Shown piece by piece: positions 1 through 5,257 of a stretch of DNA of 5,257 nt. The position numbers and the translations under genes were made by a program. Every line of letters begins with the position of its first letter. Position 1 is the first letter of the stretch. The DNA comes from Kiloniellaceae bacterium (lineage in GTDB: Bacteria > Pseudomonadota > Alphaproteobacteria > Kiloniellales > Kiloniellaceae), in contig JANQKX010000425.1 in assembly GCA_028280915.1 (NCBI GenBank), positions 1 through 5,257 of the forward strand, read 5' to 3'. A model generated the notes under the pieces. The model saw only the letters and a program-made list of their open reading frames with translations. It made no database searches and had not been told where the DNA came from.

Positions 1-378
1 GGTGAGCATCAGGGCCCAGGTGGTGGCGTTGACCAGGATGGAGCCGGAATCCCCCATGTGGGCGTCCCAGTCATGGGGCGTGATCTTGTCCTTGATCAGG
101 GCATCCACCGTGGGCGCGTCGGGGACCCGCAGCATGGCCTCGGCCAGGCACATGAGCGCCACCCCCTCCTTGGTGGAAAGGCCGTACTCGGCCAGGAAGG
201 ATTCCATGATACCCACCGACTTGGTACCCCGCACCGCCGCCACCAGGCTGGCGGCCTGCTTGGCGATGTCGGCACGAGCCGCCTCGGAAAGCCCCGTCTG
301 TTCGACCAGGGCGGAGACCAAACTTGCCTCGTCGGCCAAGACACCCGCGCGCATTTCCTGTCTGATCCCGTCCAGCAT
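1..378 (-). CDS. putA: Bifunctional proline dehydrogenase / L-glutamate gamma-semialdehyde dehydrogenase PutA, N-terminal fragment
   Basis: PutA oxidises proline to glutamate in two steps: an FAD-dependent proline dehydrogenase makes pyrroline-5-carboxylate, and an NAD-dependent aldehyde dehydrogenase completes the conversion. Only the first 126 codons are visible; the frame is open to the left edge and both catalytic domains lie outside the window. The recognisable block is residues 64-81 (EYGLSTKEGVALMCLAEA), followed by LRVPDAPT (83-90) and LVNATTWALMLT (115-126). This is the helical arm/dimerisation segment that precedes the proline dehydrogenase barrel in PutA. ATG at 378 is preferred because GGAGGG (386-391, minus strand) lies 7 nt upstream; an in-frame ATG at 393 would add five residues and has no Shine-Dalgarno site. 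From this start there is no room for the ribbon-helix-helix DNA-binding domain found at the N terminus of E. coli PutA, so it resembles the shorter, non-repressor PutA class known from Bradyrhizobium. The identification is confident; the domain class depends on the start. Confidence 0.88.
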   Translation of the reverse strand, partial: MLDGIRQEMRAGVLADEASLVSALVEQTGLSEAARADIAKQAASLVAAVRGTKSVGIMESFLAEYGLSTKEGVALMCLAEAMLRVPDAPTVDALIKDKITPHDWDAHMGDSGSILVNATTWALMLT

Positions 379-500
379 GACCTTTCCCTCCATCCGGTGC
401 GAAGGGCTAAGCTAAACCGGCATTTTTGGAAAAGCTACAATTGAAACGGCGGGTACGGCTTGGAAGGTTTTTACGGGATGATGGGCCACCATTATGGGTT

Positions 501-528
501 GGCGGTGGCGATTCTCGGAGCCACCGCC
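501..528 (-). promoter_or_regulatory. Perfect 9-bp inverted repeat upstream of putA
   Basis: Arms ggcggtggc (501-509) and gccaccgcc (520-528) are exact reverse complements around a 10-nt loop. In the direction of transcription the hairpin is followed by AACCCATAATGG, with no T-run, so it is not a canonical intrinsic terminator. It could be a transcript-end stabiliser, a weak or Rho-assisted terminator, or part of the putA leader. The dyad is seen directly; its function is inference. Confidence 0.4.
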
Positions 529-593
529 CGTGTACGGCAAGACACAACGAGGGTTCAGAGGGATTACGTCCCCCCAGGCTGGGTGGTTGCCTT

Positions 594-608
594 GGCGCGG
601 AGCGCGCC
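594..608 (-). terminator. Possible short stem-loop after livF
   Basis: ggcgcg (594-599) and cgcgcc (603-608) form a 6-bp all-GC stem with a 3-nt loop, starting about 19 nt beyond the livF stop in the direction of transcription. No U-tract follows, so intrinsic termination is doubtful. A role in protecting the 3' end of the liv mRNA, or no role at all in this GC-rich DNA, is equally possible. Confidence 0.25.
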
Positions 609-627
609 CTATTGACTTAGCGGCGAC

Positions 628-1374
628 TTAAATCGCCAGATAGCGGTGGCGCAGTTCCTCGTCGTCCAGGACCTCTTTGGCGGCGCCGTCGAAGACCACC
701 TCGCCCGTGTCCAGGATGACGGCGCGGTCGGACAGCTGCAGGGCGGCCACGGCGTTTTGCTCTACGATCACGCTGGTGATGCCGTAGTCACGCACTTCCT
801 GCAGGGCCTTGGCGATATCTTGGCGGATCACCGGGGCCAGGCCCTCGTAGGGCTCGTCCAGCAGCAGGAGTTTCACGTCCCGTGCCAGGGCCCGGGCGAT
901 GGCCAGCATTTGCTGTTCGCCGCCGGACATGGTGGTGCCCTCTTGGAAGCGGCGTTCCTCCAGACGGGGAAAGAGCTTGAAGATACGCTCGAAGGACCAG
1001 CCGCTTTCGCCGGAAATCTGCGCCAGTTCCAGATTTTCCAGCACGGTCAGGCCGGGGATGATGCGGCGGTCTTCCTGGACCAGCTGCACGCCCGCGCGGG
1101 CCGCCTGGAAATTGGCCTTGCCGTGCAGGGGCATGCCGGACAGATAGATTTCGCCGGACCGCAGGACGGGCTCCGTCGCCCGGGCGATGGCCCGCAAGGT
1201 TGAGGTCTTGCCGGCGCCGTTACGGCCCAATAGGGCGAGAATCTGGCCCTCGTCGATGTCGAAGGACACGTCCTGGACAATAAAGCTGTCGCCGTAAAAG
1301 GCCCGCATGCCGCGGCAGGAAAAAAAGCTTTGCGCGCCTTGGCTGACGGCCGGCGCCGATGCCACCTGGTTCAT
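628..1374 (-). CDS. livF: HAAT-family ABC transporter ATP-binding protein LivF
   Basis: Cytoplasmic ATPase subunit that pairs with LivG to power uptake through LivH/LivM. The 248 residues carry every nucleotide-binding motif in order: Walker A GRNGAGKTS (50-58), Q-loop Gln100 in LVQEDRR, signature MSGGEQQ (149-155), Walker B LLLLDEP (169-175) and D-loop EGLAP (177-181). The switch position has glutamine (Gln206 in VEQN) where most ABC ATPases have histidine, which is characteristic of LivF and separates it from LivG. The first ~20 residues (to about SFFSC) form a short extension before the usual LivF core. ATG at 1374 is supported by GAGG (1382-1385) 7 nt upstream and by a 4-bp ATGA overlap with the livG stop, which implies translational coupling. 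It is the last gene of the transporter operon. Confidence 0.96.
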   Translation of the reverse strand: MNQVASAPAVSQGAQSFFSCRGMRAFYGDSFIVQDVSFDIDEGQILALLGRNGAGKTSTLRAIARATEPVLRSGEIYLSGMPLHGKANFQAARAGVQLVQEDRRIIPGLTVLENLELAQISGESGWSFERIFKLFPRLEERRFQEGTTMSGGEQQMLAIARALARDVKLLLLDEPYEGLAPVIRQDIAKALQEVRDYGITSVIVEQNAVAALQLSDRAVILDTGEVVFDGAAKEVLDDEELRHRYLAI

Positions 1375-2132
1375 ACCTGTTCCTCGCCCAAATATGCTTC
1401 GATCACTTTCGGATTGCCCTTGATCTCCTCGGGCGGGCCCTGGGCGATGATGCGCCCGCCCGCCAACACCGAAATCCGGTCGGCCAAGGAAAACACCACG
1501 TGCATGTCATGCTCGATGATGACAATGGTCACGCCGGTTTTTTTGATTTCGTTCAAAAGATCGATGGTGGCGTTGGTATCCGCCCGGGCCATGCCCGCCG
1601 TGGGCTCGTCGAGCAGCAGCAGCTTGGGGTCCTGGACCAGGCACATGGCCAGCTCCAGGCGGCGCTTGTCGCCCCGCGACAGGGCATTGGTGAGATGGTT
1701 CACATGATCGCCCAACCCCACGTCCGCCAGGATGCTCATGGCCTTGTCGGCAATCGCGCCCTGCTTGTCGAAACGGGACGCCAGGCTCAGGCTGAACGCC
1801 CCATCCTTGCGGGAGAAGATCGGGATCATGACGTTTTCCACGACCGTCAGATCCTCGAACAGCTCCGGCGTCTGGAACACCCGGGCGACCCCCAGCTGAT
1901 TGATTTCGTGGGGATGGCGCCCTGTCAGCTCGGTGCCGGCGAAAAGCACCTTGCCTTGACTGGGGGCCAGGCGGCCGACACAGACATTGAGCAAGGTGGA
2001 CTTGCCGGCGCCGTTGGGGCCGATGATCGCATGGGTTTCTTGCGGACGAATGTCCAGGTTGATGTCGCTCAGGGCATGCAGGCCGGCGAAGTGTTTGTGC
2101 ACGTTGTCGATATGAAGCAAAGGGCTGTCCAC
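1371..2132 (-). CDS. livG: HAAT-family ABC transporter ATP-binding protein LivG
   Basis: Second ATPase subunit of the importer, a 254-codon frame including the stop (253 residues). Motifs: Walker A GPNGAGKST (38-46), Q-loop Gln87 in FQTPELF, signature LSRGDKRRLE (151-160), Walker B LLLLDEP (171-177), and the H-loop His208 in IEHDM. The two LivG hallmarks, a canonical switch histidine and a charged non-LSGGQ signature, are both present. LSRGD has arginine at the second-glycine position of LSGGQ; variants there are normal in LivG proteins. The D-loop reads AGMARAD (179-185), also a LivG-type variant. The start codon is GTG at 2132, chosen because AAGGAG (2141-2146) lies 8 nt upstream and overlaps the livM stop codon. 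livM ends 12 bp upstream and livF overlaps at the 3' end, so the gene sits inside one operon. Confidence 0.95.
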   Translation of the reverse strand: MDSPLLHIDNVHKHFAGLHALSDINLDIRPQETHAIIGPNGAGKSTLLNVCVGRLAPSQGKVLFAGTELTGRHPHEINQLGVARVFQTPELFEDLTVVENVMIPIFSRKDGAFSLSLASRFDKQGAIADKAMSILADVGLGDHVNHLTNALSRGDKRRLELAMCLVQDPKLLLLDEPTAGMARADTNATIDLLNEIKKTGVTIVIIEHDMHVVFSLADRISVLAGGRIIAQGPPEEIKGNPKVIEAYLGEEQV

Positions 2133-2144
2133 GGCTCACACTCC

Positions 2145-3368
2145 TTATTCGGCCGGTTTCGCGTCTTGCCGGGAACGGCCGGGCGCGGGGGGCTTGGGCG
2201 GCTCCATGGGTTCGATGGCGCCTTCGCCGACCACGTCCCGCTGGCCGCTCTTTGCAATGCTGGTGACCTTTGGCGAATGCTTGATGCGGAAGAGCTTCAT
2301 CGCGCCTTCCATCAAGCCGCCGGGCAGGAAGATGACCACGATCATGAACAAGAGGCCCAGGGTCAGGTGCCAGCCCTCGCCGACGAAGAGGCTCGACAGC
2401 TCGACCATCACGTGCTGCAGGGTCTCGGGCAGGAAGGCCCAGAACTGGCTCAGCACCGATTCGTTGATGGCCGAGAAGATGTTCTCGAAGTACTTGATGA
2501 TCCCCGAGCCGAGCACGGGTCCCAAAAGGGTGCCGGCGCCGCCCAGGATGGTCATGAGCACCACCTCGCCCGAGGCGGTCCACTGCATGCGCTCGGCCCC
2601 GGCCAAGGGATCGGTGACCGCCATCAAGGAGCCGGCCAGGCCCGCGTACATGCCCGAGATGACAAAGGCGCTTAAGAGGTAGGGTCGGGTATTAAAGCCG
2701 GTGTAGCGCATGCGGTCTTGGTTGGACTTGATGGCGCGCAGCATCATGCCGAAGGGCGACCGGAAGATGACGATCGACAGTCCGAACATGATGATCAGGA
2801 CCACGCCACAGAAATAAAAGCCCGGCCAGCCCGTCATCTCGATGCCGAAAAAGTTCGTCGGCGGCAGCCGCGCACCGGTTTCTCCGCCAAAGAGGGCGTC
2901 CAGATAGCGCGGATCTGTGCGCAGGACCCGCAGACCCGTTTCCCCGTTGGTGATGGGGGTCAGGACCGAATAGGCCAGGTTGTAGGACATCTGGGCGAAG
3001 GCCAGGGTCAGGATGGAAAAGTAGATGCCCGAGCGGCGCAGACTAACGTAGCCGATGACCAGGGCAAAGAGCCCGGACAATATAATGGCGATGATAATGC
3101 CCGGCACCACATTCATGGAGACCAGCTTGAAGGCCCAAACGGTGGAATAGGAGCCGACGCCCAGGAAGGCGGCGTGACCAAAGGACAGATAGCCGGTGAG
3201 CCCGAACAGGATGTTAAATCCGATGGCAAAGATGCCGAAGATGGCGAATCTCTGCAAAAGGTCCGGATAGGCGGCGCCGAAGGGCTGCATGATGATGGGG
3301 CCAAGCAGGACCGCGGCGGCGAAAGCCAAGAGAAGAACGATGTCGCTGGTGGGGGAAATTCGAAACAT
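2145..3368 (-). CDS. livM: HAAT-family ABC transporter permease LivM
   Basis: Inner-membrane permease that pairs with LivH to form the translocation path. The 407 residues show about nine hydrophobic segments (roughly 9-28, 40-58, 63-80, 88-108, 115-135, 183-203, 228-250, 270-290, 336-352). Family landmarks are LTGYLSFGHAAFLG (57-70), NGETGLR (141-147), the cytoplasmic coupling loop RAIKSNQDRMRYTGFN (211-226) and GGAGTLLGPVLG (276-287). A loop of about 45 residues (305-335 and flanks) precedes the last segment. The protein ends in a ~50-residue hydrophilic tail (from about 358), proline-rich near the end (EPMEPPKPPAPGRSR, 386-400), which E. coli LivM does not have in this form. ATG at 3368 follows the livH stop by 3 bp, with GGAGG (3377-3381) 8 nt upstream. 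The role is certain at family level; the substrate is unknown. Confidence 0.95.
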   Translation of the reverse strand: MFRISPTSDIVLLLAFAAAVLLGPIIMQPFGAAYPDLLQRFAIFGIFAIGFNILFGLTGYLSFGHAAFLGVGSYSTVWAFKLVSMNVVPGIIIAIILSGLFALVIGYVSLRRSGIYFSILTLAFAQMSYNLAYSVLTPITNGETGLRVLRTDPRYLDALFGGETGARLPPTNFFGIEMTGWPGFYFCGVVLIIMFGLSIVIFRSPFGMMLRAIKSNQDRMRYTGFNTRPYLLSAFVISGMYAGLAGSLMAVTDPLAGAERMQWTASGEVVLMTILGGAGTLLGPVLGSGIIKYFENIFSAINESVLSQFWAFLPETLQHVMVELSSLFVGEGWHLTLGLLFMIVVIFLPGGLMEGAMKLFRIKHSPKVTSIAKSGQRDVVGEGAIEPMEPPKPPAPGRSRQDAKPAE

Positions 3369-3371
3369 GGC

Positions 3372-4379
3372 TTAGTCCTCCATCACCCCTTTGCGCCCCA
3401 TCAGACCGCGGGGGCGGAGTAGCAAAACCACCACCGCGACCAGGTAGATGATGACCTGGTCGATGCCCGGCAGGATCGATTTGATTTCATTCATGGACGC
3501 GAAGGATTGCAAAATCCCCAGCAAAAACCCGGCCAGCACGGCGCCCGCCAGGGAGCCCATGCCGCCGACCACGACCACCACGAAGGACAGCACCAAAAAG
3601 TCCATGCCCATGTGATAGTCCGGTGGCAAAATCGGCGTGTACATGACACCGGCCAGGCCAGCGACCACGGCGGCCAAACCGAACACGATGGTAAAGCGCC
3701 GTTCGATGTTAATACCAAGCAGGCCAACGGTTTCCCGGTCCTGCATGCCGGCGCGCACCACCATGCCGAAGGTGGTAAATCGCAGGAAGGCAAAAACGCC
3801 GCCGATGATGACGATGGAGAAAGCCAAATAAATCAAGCGCCAATAGGGATAAACAATGGTGCTGGTCAGGCTGACGCTGCCGTCCACCACGTCCGGTGCG
3901 GACTGGGGAATGGGGTTGGCGCCGAAAAAGTGCTTGATGATTTCCTGTATAATAATGGCCAAACCGAAGGTGACCAGGATCTGATCGGCGTGGGGACGCT
4001 TGTAAAAGAACCGGATCAGGCCCCGTTCCATGGCCAGCCCGATCAGCAGCATGACCGGGATCGCGGCCAGGATGGAGACGGGCACCGAATAGTCGATCAG
4101 GAAAGCCCCGAAGTTGCCCAGCCACTCCTCGATGTAAGGGGTGCGGATCTCCATGGGCGTGCCCCAGGCCGTCAGCTTTTCCGGGTCTAGGACGACCTTT
4201 TCCAATTTGAGCAACTCGTTGAAGGTAACGGCGCAAAACGCCCCCAACATGAAAAGGGCGCCATGGGCAAAGTTGACCACGCCGAGGGTGCCGAACACCA
4301 AGGTCAGGCCCAATGCGATCAACGCATAGGCGCCGCCTTTGTCCAATCCATTCAGGATTTGCAGTAGAAAAGAATCCAC
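3372..4379 (-). CDS. livH: HAAT-family ABC transporter permease LivH
   Basis: Inner-membrane permease partner of LivM. From the chosen GTG the protein is 335 residues and opens with the family N terminus (DSFLLQILNGLDKGGAYAL), then TLGVVNFAHGALFMLGAF (31-48), the coupling loop around RAGMQDRETVGLLGINIERR (209-228) and VVGGMGSLAGAVLAGFLLG (270-288). About eight hydrophobic segments are visible. A polar stretch at about 55-92 (LEKVVLDPEKLTAWG and onward) widens the loop after the second segment. An upstream in-frame ATG at 4454 would add 25 polar residues, but it lies inside the stem-loop, next to a TATAAT hexamer, and has no Shine-Dalgarno site; GTG at 4379 has GGGGGA (4389-4394) 9 nt upstream. 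The gene ends 3 bp before livM, which indicates coupled translation. Confidence 0.94.
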   Translation of the reverse strand: MDSFLLQILNGLDKGGAYALIALGLTLVFGTLGVVNFAHGALFMLGAFCAVTFNELLKLEKVVLDPEKLTAWGTPMEIRTPYIEEWLGNFGAFLIDYSVPVSILAAIPVMLLIGLAMERGLIRFFYKRPHADQILVTFGLAIIIQEIIKHFFGANPIPQSAPDVVDGSVSLTSTIVYPYWRLIYLAFSIVIIGGVFAFLRFTTFGMVVRAGMQDRETVGLLGINIERRFTIVFGLAAVVAGLAGVMYTPILPPDYHMGMDFLVLSFVVVVVGGMGSLAGAVLAGFLLGILQSFASMNEIKSILPGIDQVIIYLVAVVVLLLRPRGLMGRKGVMED

Positions 4380-4443
4380 GGGACCGTTTCCCCCATAATT
4401 GCGTAATATTCTTAAGTTAAAACCTTCTAGACCTTGCACATTT

Positions 4444-4476
4444 ATTATACCCATGACCGGCCGCTTTTTGAGTCAA
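4444..4476 (-). promoter_or_regulatory. livH: Candidate internal promoter upstream of livH
   Basis: On the minus strand a perfect TATAAT (4444-4449) lies 65 nt upstream of the preferred livH start, inside an AT-rich patch (4395-4450) unlike the surrounding coding DNA. A TTGACT hexamer (4471-4476) lies upstream, but the spacer is 21 nt, longer than the usual 16-18, so the pair is imperfect; a factor-assisted promoter or a chance match is possible. If real, it would let livHMGF be transcribed apart from the binding-protein gene. Confidence 0.35.
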
Positions 4477-4486
4477 AAGCGACCGG
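4457..4486 (-). terminator. Intercistronic stem-loop between binding-protein gene and livH (attenuator or mRNA stabiliser)
   Basis: In minus-strand RNA, CCGGUCGCUUUU and AAAAGCGGCCGG form a 12-bp stem with one G-U wobble and a 6-nt loop, 32 nt after the binding-protein stop. No U-run follows in that direction. On the plus strand, by contrast, the structure is followed by ATTTTTATTTC (4493-4503), the arrangement of an intrinsic terminator for antisense reading, although that strand has a C-A mismatch or a bulge in the stem. The stem itself is clear. Stem-loops after the binding-protein gene commonly stabilise its mRNA or limit readthrough into permease genes; that role here is inference. Confidence 0.55.
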
Positions 4487-4518
4487 CCGGGCATTTTTAT
4501 TTCAATCCTACATCACTT

Positions 4519-5257
4519 CTAGCAAGTCTTGGCGTCGGCCGACCCCAATTCACCGCCGAAGATGTCCGCATCGTAGGTCACTTGCTCCCGCGGCACTTCC
4601 TCGACGATCTCGAGCAAGTCGAATTCGGAGGTGGGATTGGGCTTGCCGGTCACCACGAGCACTTTCTTGAAGCACTGGTGATCCGCGGCCCGATAGAGGG
4701 TCGGCCCGTTGCCCATGCCGTCGAATTCGAAGCCTTCCAGGGCGGCGATGACTTCCGGCGGATAGAAGGTGCCGGCGTTTTCGCACGCGTTGGCATAAAG
4801 CAAAGCCTGGACGTAGCAGGTCTGGGCGGCCTGGGACGGCGGGAAGCCGTATTCCTGGCCGAAGGATTTCACAAAGGCCTTGGAGCCTTCGTCCTGCAGC
4901 GACCAATGCCAGTTGGTGGTGCCGAAGATGCCTTGAATGTTGTCGCCCGCGCCCTGCGCCATGAGGCGGGAGTAAAGCGGTACGACCACTTCGAAGTTCT
5001 TGCCGTTGACCTGCTTGTCGCGCATGCCGAACTGCACCGCCTGGGTCAGGGAGTTGACCATGTCCTTGCCGTAGTGGTTCAGCACCAAAACGTCGGCGCC
5101 CGAGTTCAGAACCGGTGTCAGGTACTGGGAGAAGTCACCGGCGCCCAAGGGGGTGCGGACCGCTTCCACGGTTTCCCAACCCAAGCCTTCGGTGGCGTTC
5201 TTGATGGACTCTTCCTGGGTCCAGCCCCAGTTGTAATCCGCCGTCAAGTGATAGGCG
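4519..5257 (-). CDS. HAAT-family ABC transporter periplasmic substrate-binding protein, C-terminal fragment
   Basis: Captures the substrate in the periplasm and delivers it to LivH/LivM. The 245 visible residues run from AYHLTADYNWGW to a TAG stop; the signal peptide and N-terminal lobe lie beyond the right edge. The fragment has the features of type I (Peripla_BP_6) binding proteins of this family: DYNWGW (7-12) in the second lobe, ADVLVLNHYGKD (54-65), a long helix around QTCYVQALLYANACENAG (145-162), and the C-terminal YRAADHQCFKKVLVV (188-202) seen in branched-chain amino acid binding proteins. There are four cysteines (147, 158, 195 and the terminal residue 245), which could form disulfides after export. 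The gene leads the transporter cluster and is separated from livH by 139 bp, in contrast to the tight packing downstream. Proximity to livHMGF supports the pairing; the ligand (leucine-type, other amino acid, or amide) is not determined. Confidence 0.93.
   Translation of the reverse strand, partial: AYHLTADYNWGWTQEESIKNATEGLGWETVEAVRTPLGAGDFSQYLTPVLNSGADVLVLNHYGKDMVNSLTQAVQFGMRDKQVNGKNFEVVVPLYSRLMAQGAGDNIQGIFGTTNWHWSLQDEGSKAFVKSFGQEYGFPPSQAAQTCYVQALLYANACENAGTFYPPEVIAALEGFEFDGMGNGPTLYRAADHQCFKKVLVVTGKPNPTSEFDLLEIVEEVPREQVTYDADIFGGELGSADAKTC

Larger units (their letters stand above)
379..627. other. livF-putA intergenic region with inverted repeats
   Basis: This 249-bp stretch separates the livF stop from the putA start, and no convincing gene is visible in it on either strand. 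It contains a perfect 9-bp inverted repeat (501-528), a 6-bp GC-only inverted repeat just after livF (594-608), and a gtacggc direct repeat (453-459 and 532-538). The putA-proximal part (about 411-445) is richer in A+T, as expected of a promoter region. A 64-codon plus-strand frame at 426-620 has arginine- and glycine-rich content, no homology I recognise and no clear ribosome-binding site, so I do not call it. The region most likely holds the 3' end of the liv transcript and the control region of putA. Confidence 0.6.

Noticed and set aside
405..445. Candidate putA promoter (TTGTAG, 18-nt gap, TTTAGC on the minus strand)
   Set aside because: Both hexamers match the consensus poorly, and alphaproteobacterial promoters are hard to call by eye, so I leave it as a possibility only.
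441..612. Possible 6S-like RNA on the plus strand (a block resembling gagggttcagagggattac)
   Set aside because: The likeness is a short stretch only. I could not build the long rod with a central bubble that defines 6S RNA, and the usual neighbours of that gene are absent.
426..620. 64-codon plus-strand frame in the livF-putA gap
   Set aside because: Composition is arginine/glycine-rich as expected from random GC-rich DNA, with no clear Shine-Dalgarno site and no recognisable homology; it also covers the inverted repeats.
1920..2000. LivG signature and D-loop deviations as signs of a degenerate ATPase
   Set aside because: Charged, non-LSGGQ signatures and variant D-loops are normal in LivG proteins. 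Walker A, Walker B, the Q-loop and the switch histidine are all intact.
1507..2583. 358-codon minus-strand frame overlapping livG and livM in another phase
   Set aside because: It is Arg/Pro/Gly-rich, without domain motifs, and is incompatible with the well-supported livM and livG frames and their ribosome-binding sites.
1359..2675. 438-codon open frame on the plus strand, antisense to livG and livM
   Set aside because: It is a mirror of the real genes caused by GC-biased third positions. It is His/Gln/Gly/Asp-rich, spans two genes and their junction, and matches no family I recognise, while the minus-strand frames carry full ABC motifs.
1..5257. Mobile elements, CRISPR arrays, tRNA or rRNA genes, defence genes
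   Set aside because: No transposase or integrase, no spaced direct repeats and no tRNA- or rRNA-like sequences were seen; the window is ordinary metabolic and transport DNA.

Overview
The window is GC-rich, and all five supported protein-coding genes lie on the minus strand, so it reads right to left. It holds most of a five-gene ABC transporter cluster of the hydrophobic/branched-chain amino acid (HAAT, Liv/Bra) family, followed by the 5' end of a proline-catabolic gene. The base composition, the gene order and a putA that appears to lack its N-terminal DNA-binding domain fit a free-living alphaproteobacterium (a Rhodospirillales-like lineage is plausible). That placement is inference; no rRNA or other phylogenetic marker is present.

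Layout in the direction of transcription: (1) 5257-4519, the C-terminal part of a periplasmic substrate-binding protein; (2) 4518-4380, a short AT-rich gap with a strong stem-loop and a consensus TATAAT hexamer; (3) 4379-3372, livH permease, preferred start GTG; (4) 3368-2145, livM permease, with a long hydrophilic C-terminal tail; (5) 2132-1371, livG ATPase, GTG start; (6) 1374-628, livF ATPase, overlapping livG by 4 bp; (7) 627-379, a 249-bp gap with two GC-rich inverted repeats; (8) 378-1, the first 126 codons of a PutA-type proline dehydrogenase / pyrroline-5-carboxylate dehydrogenase, which runs off the left edge.

Together the genes encode a complete importer: the binding protein captures the substrate in the periplasm, LivH and LivM form the membrane channel, and LivG and LivF hydrolyse ATP. 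From livH to livF the genes are spaced by 3, 12 and -4 bp with good Shine-Dalgarno sites, so they almost certainly form one translationally coordinated operon. The 64-bp stem-loop region after the binding-protein gene suggests that this gene is expressed at a different level from the membrane and ATPase genes. PutA lies downstream in the same direction but behind its own leader, so it may be a separate unit. Amino acid uptake next to proline oxidation hints at a shared role in amino acid catabolism, but the transported substrate cannot be read from the sequence.

I found no previously undescribed system. The items worth a second look are regulatory: the binding-protein/livH junction, the livF/putA gap, and some lineage-specific protein features (a LivH loop insert, the LivM tail, and the binding protein's cysteines). 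The many long open frames on the plus strand are GC-driven shadows of the real genes.
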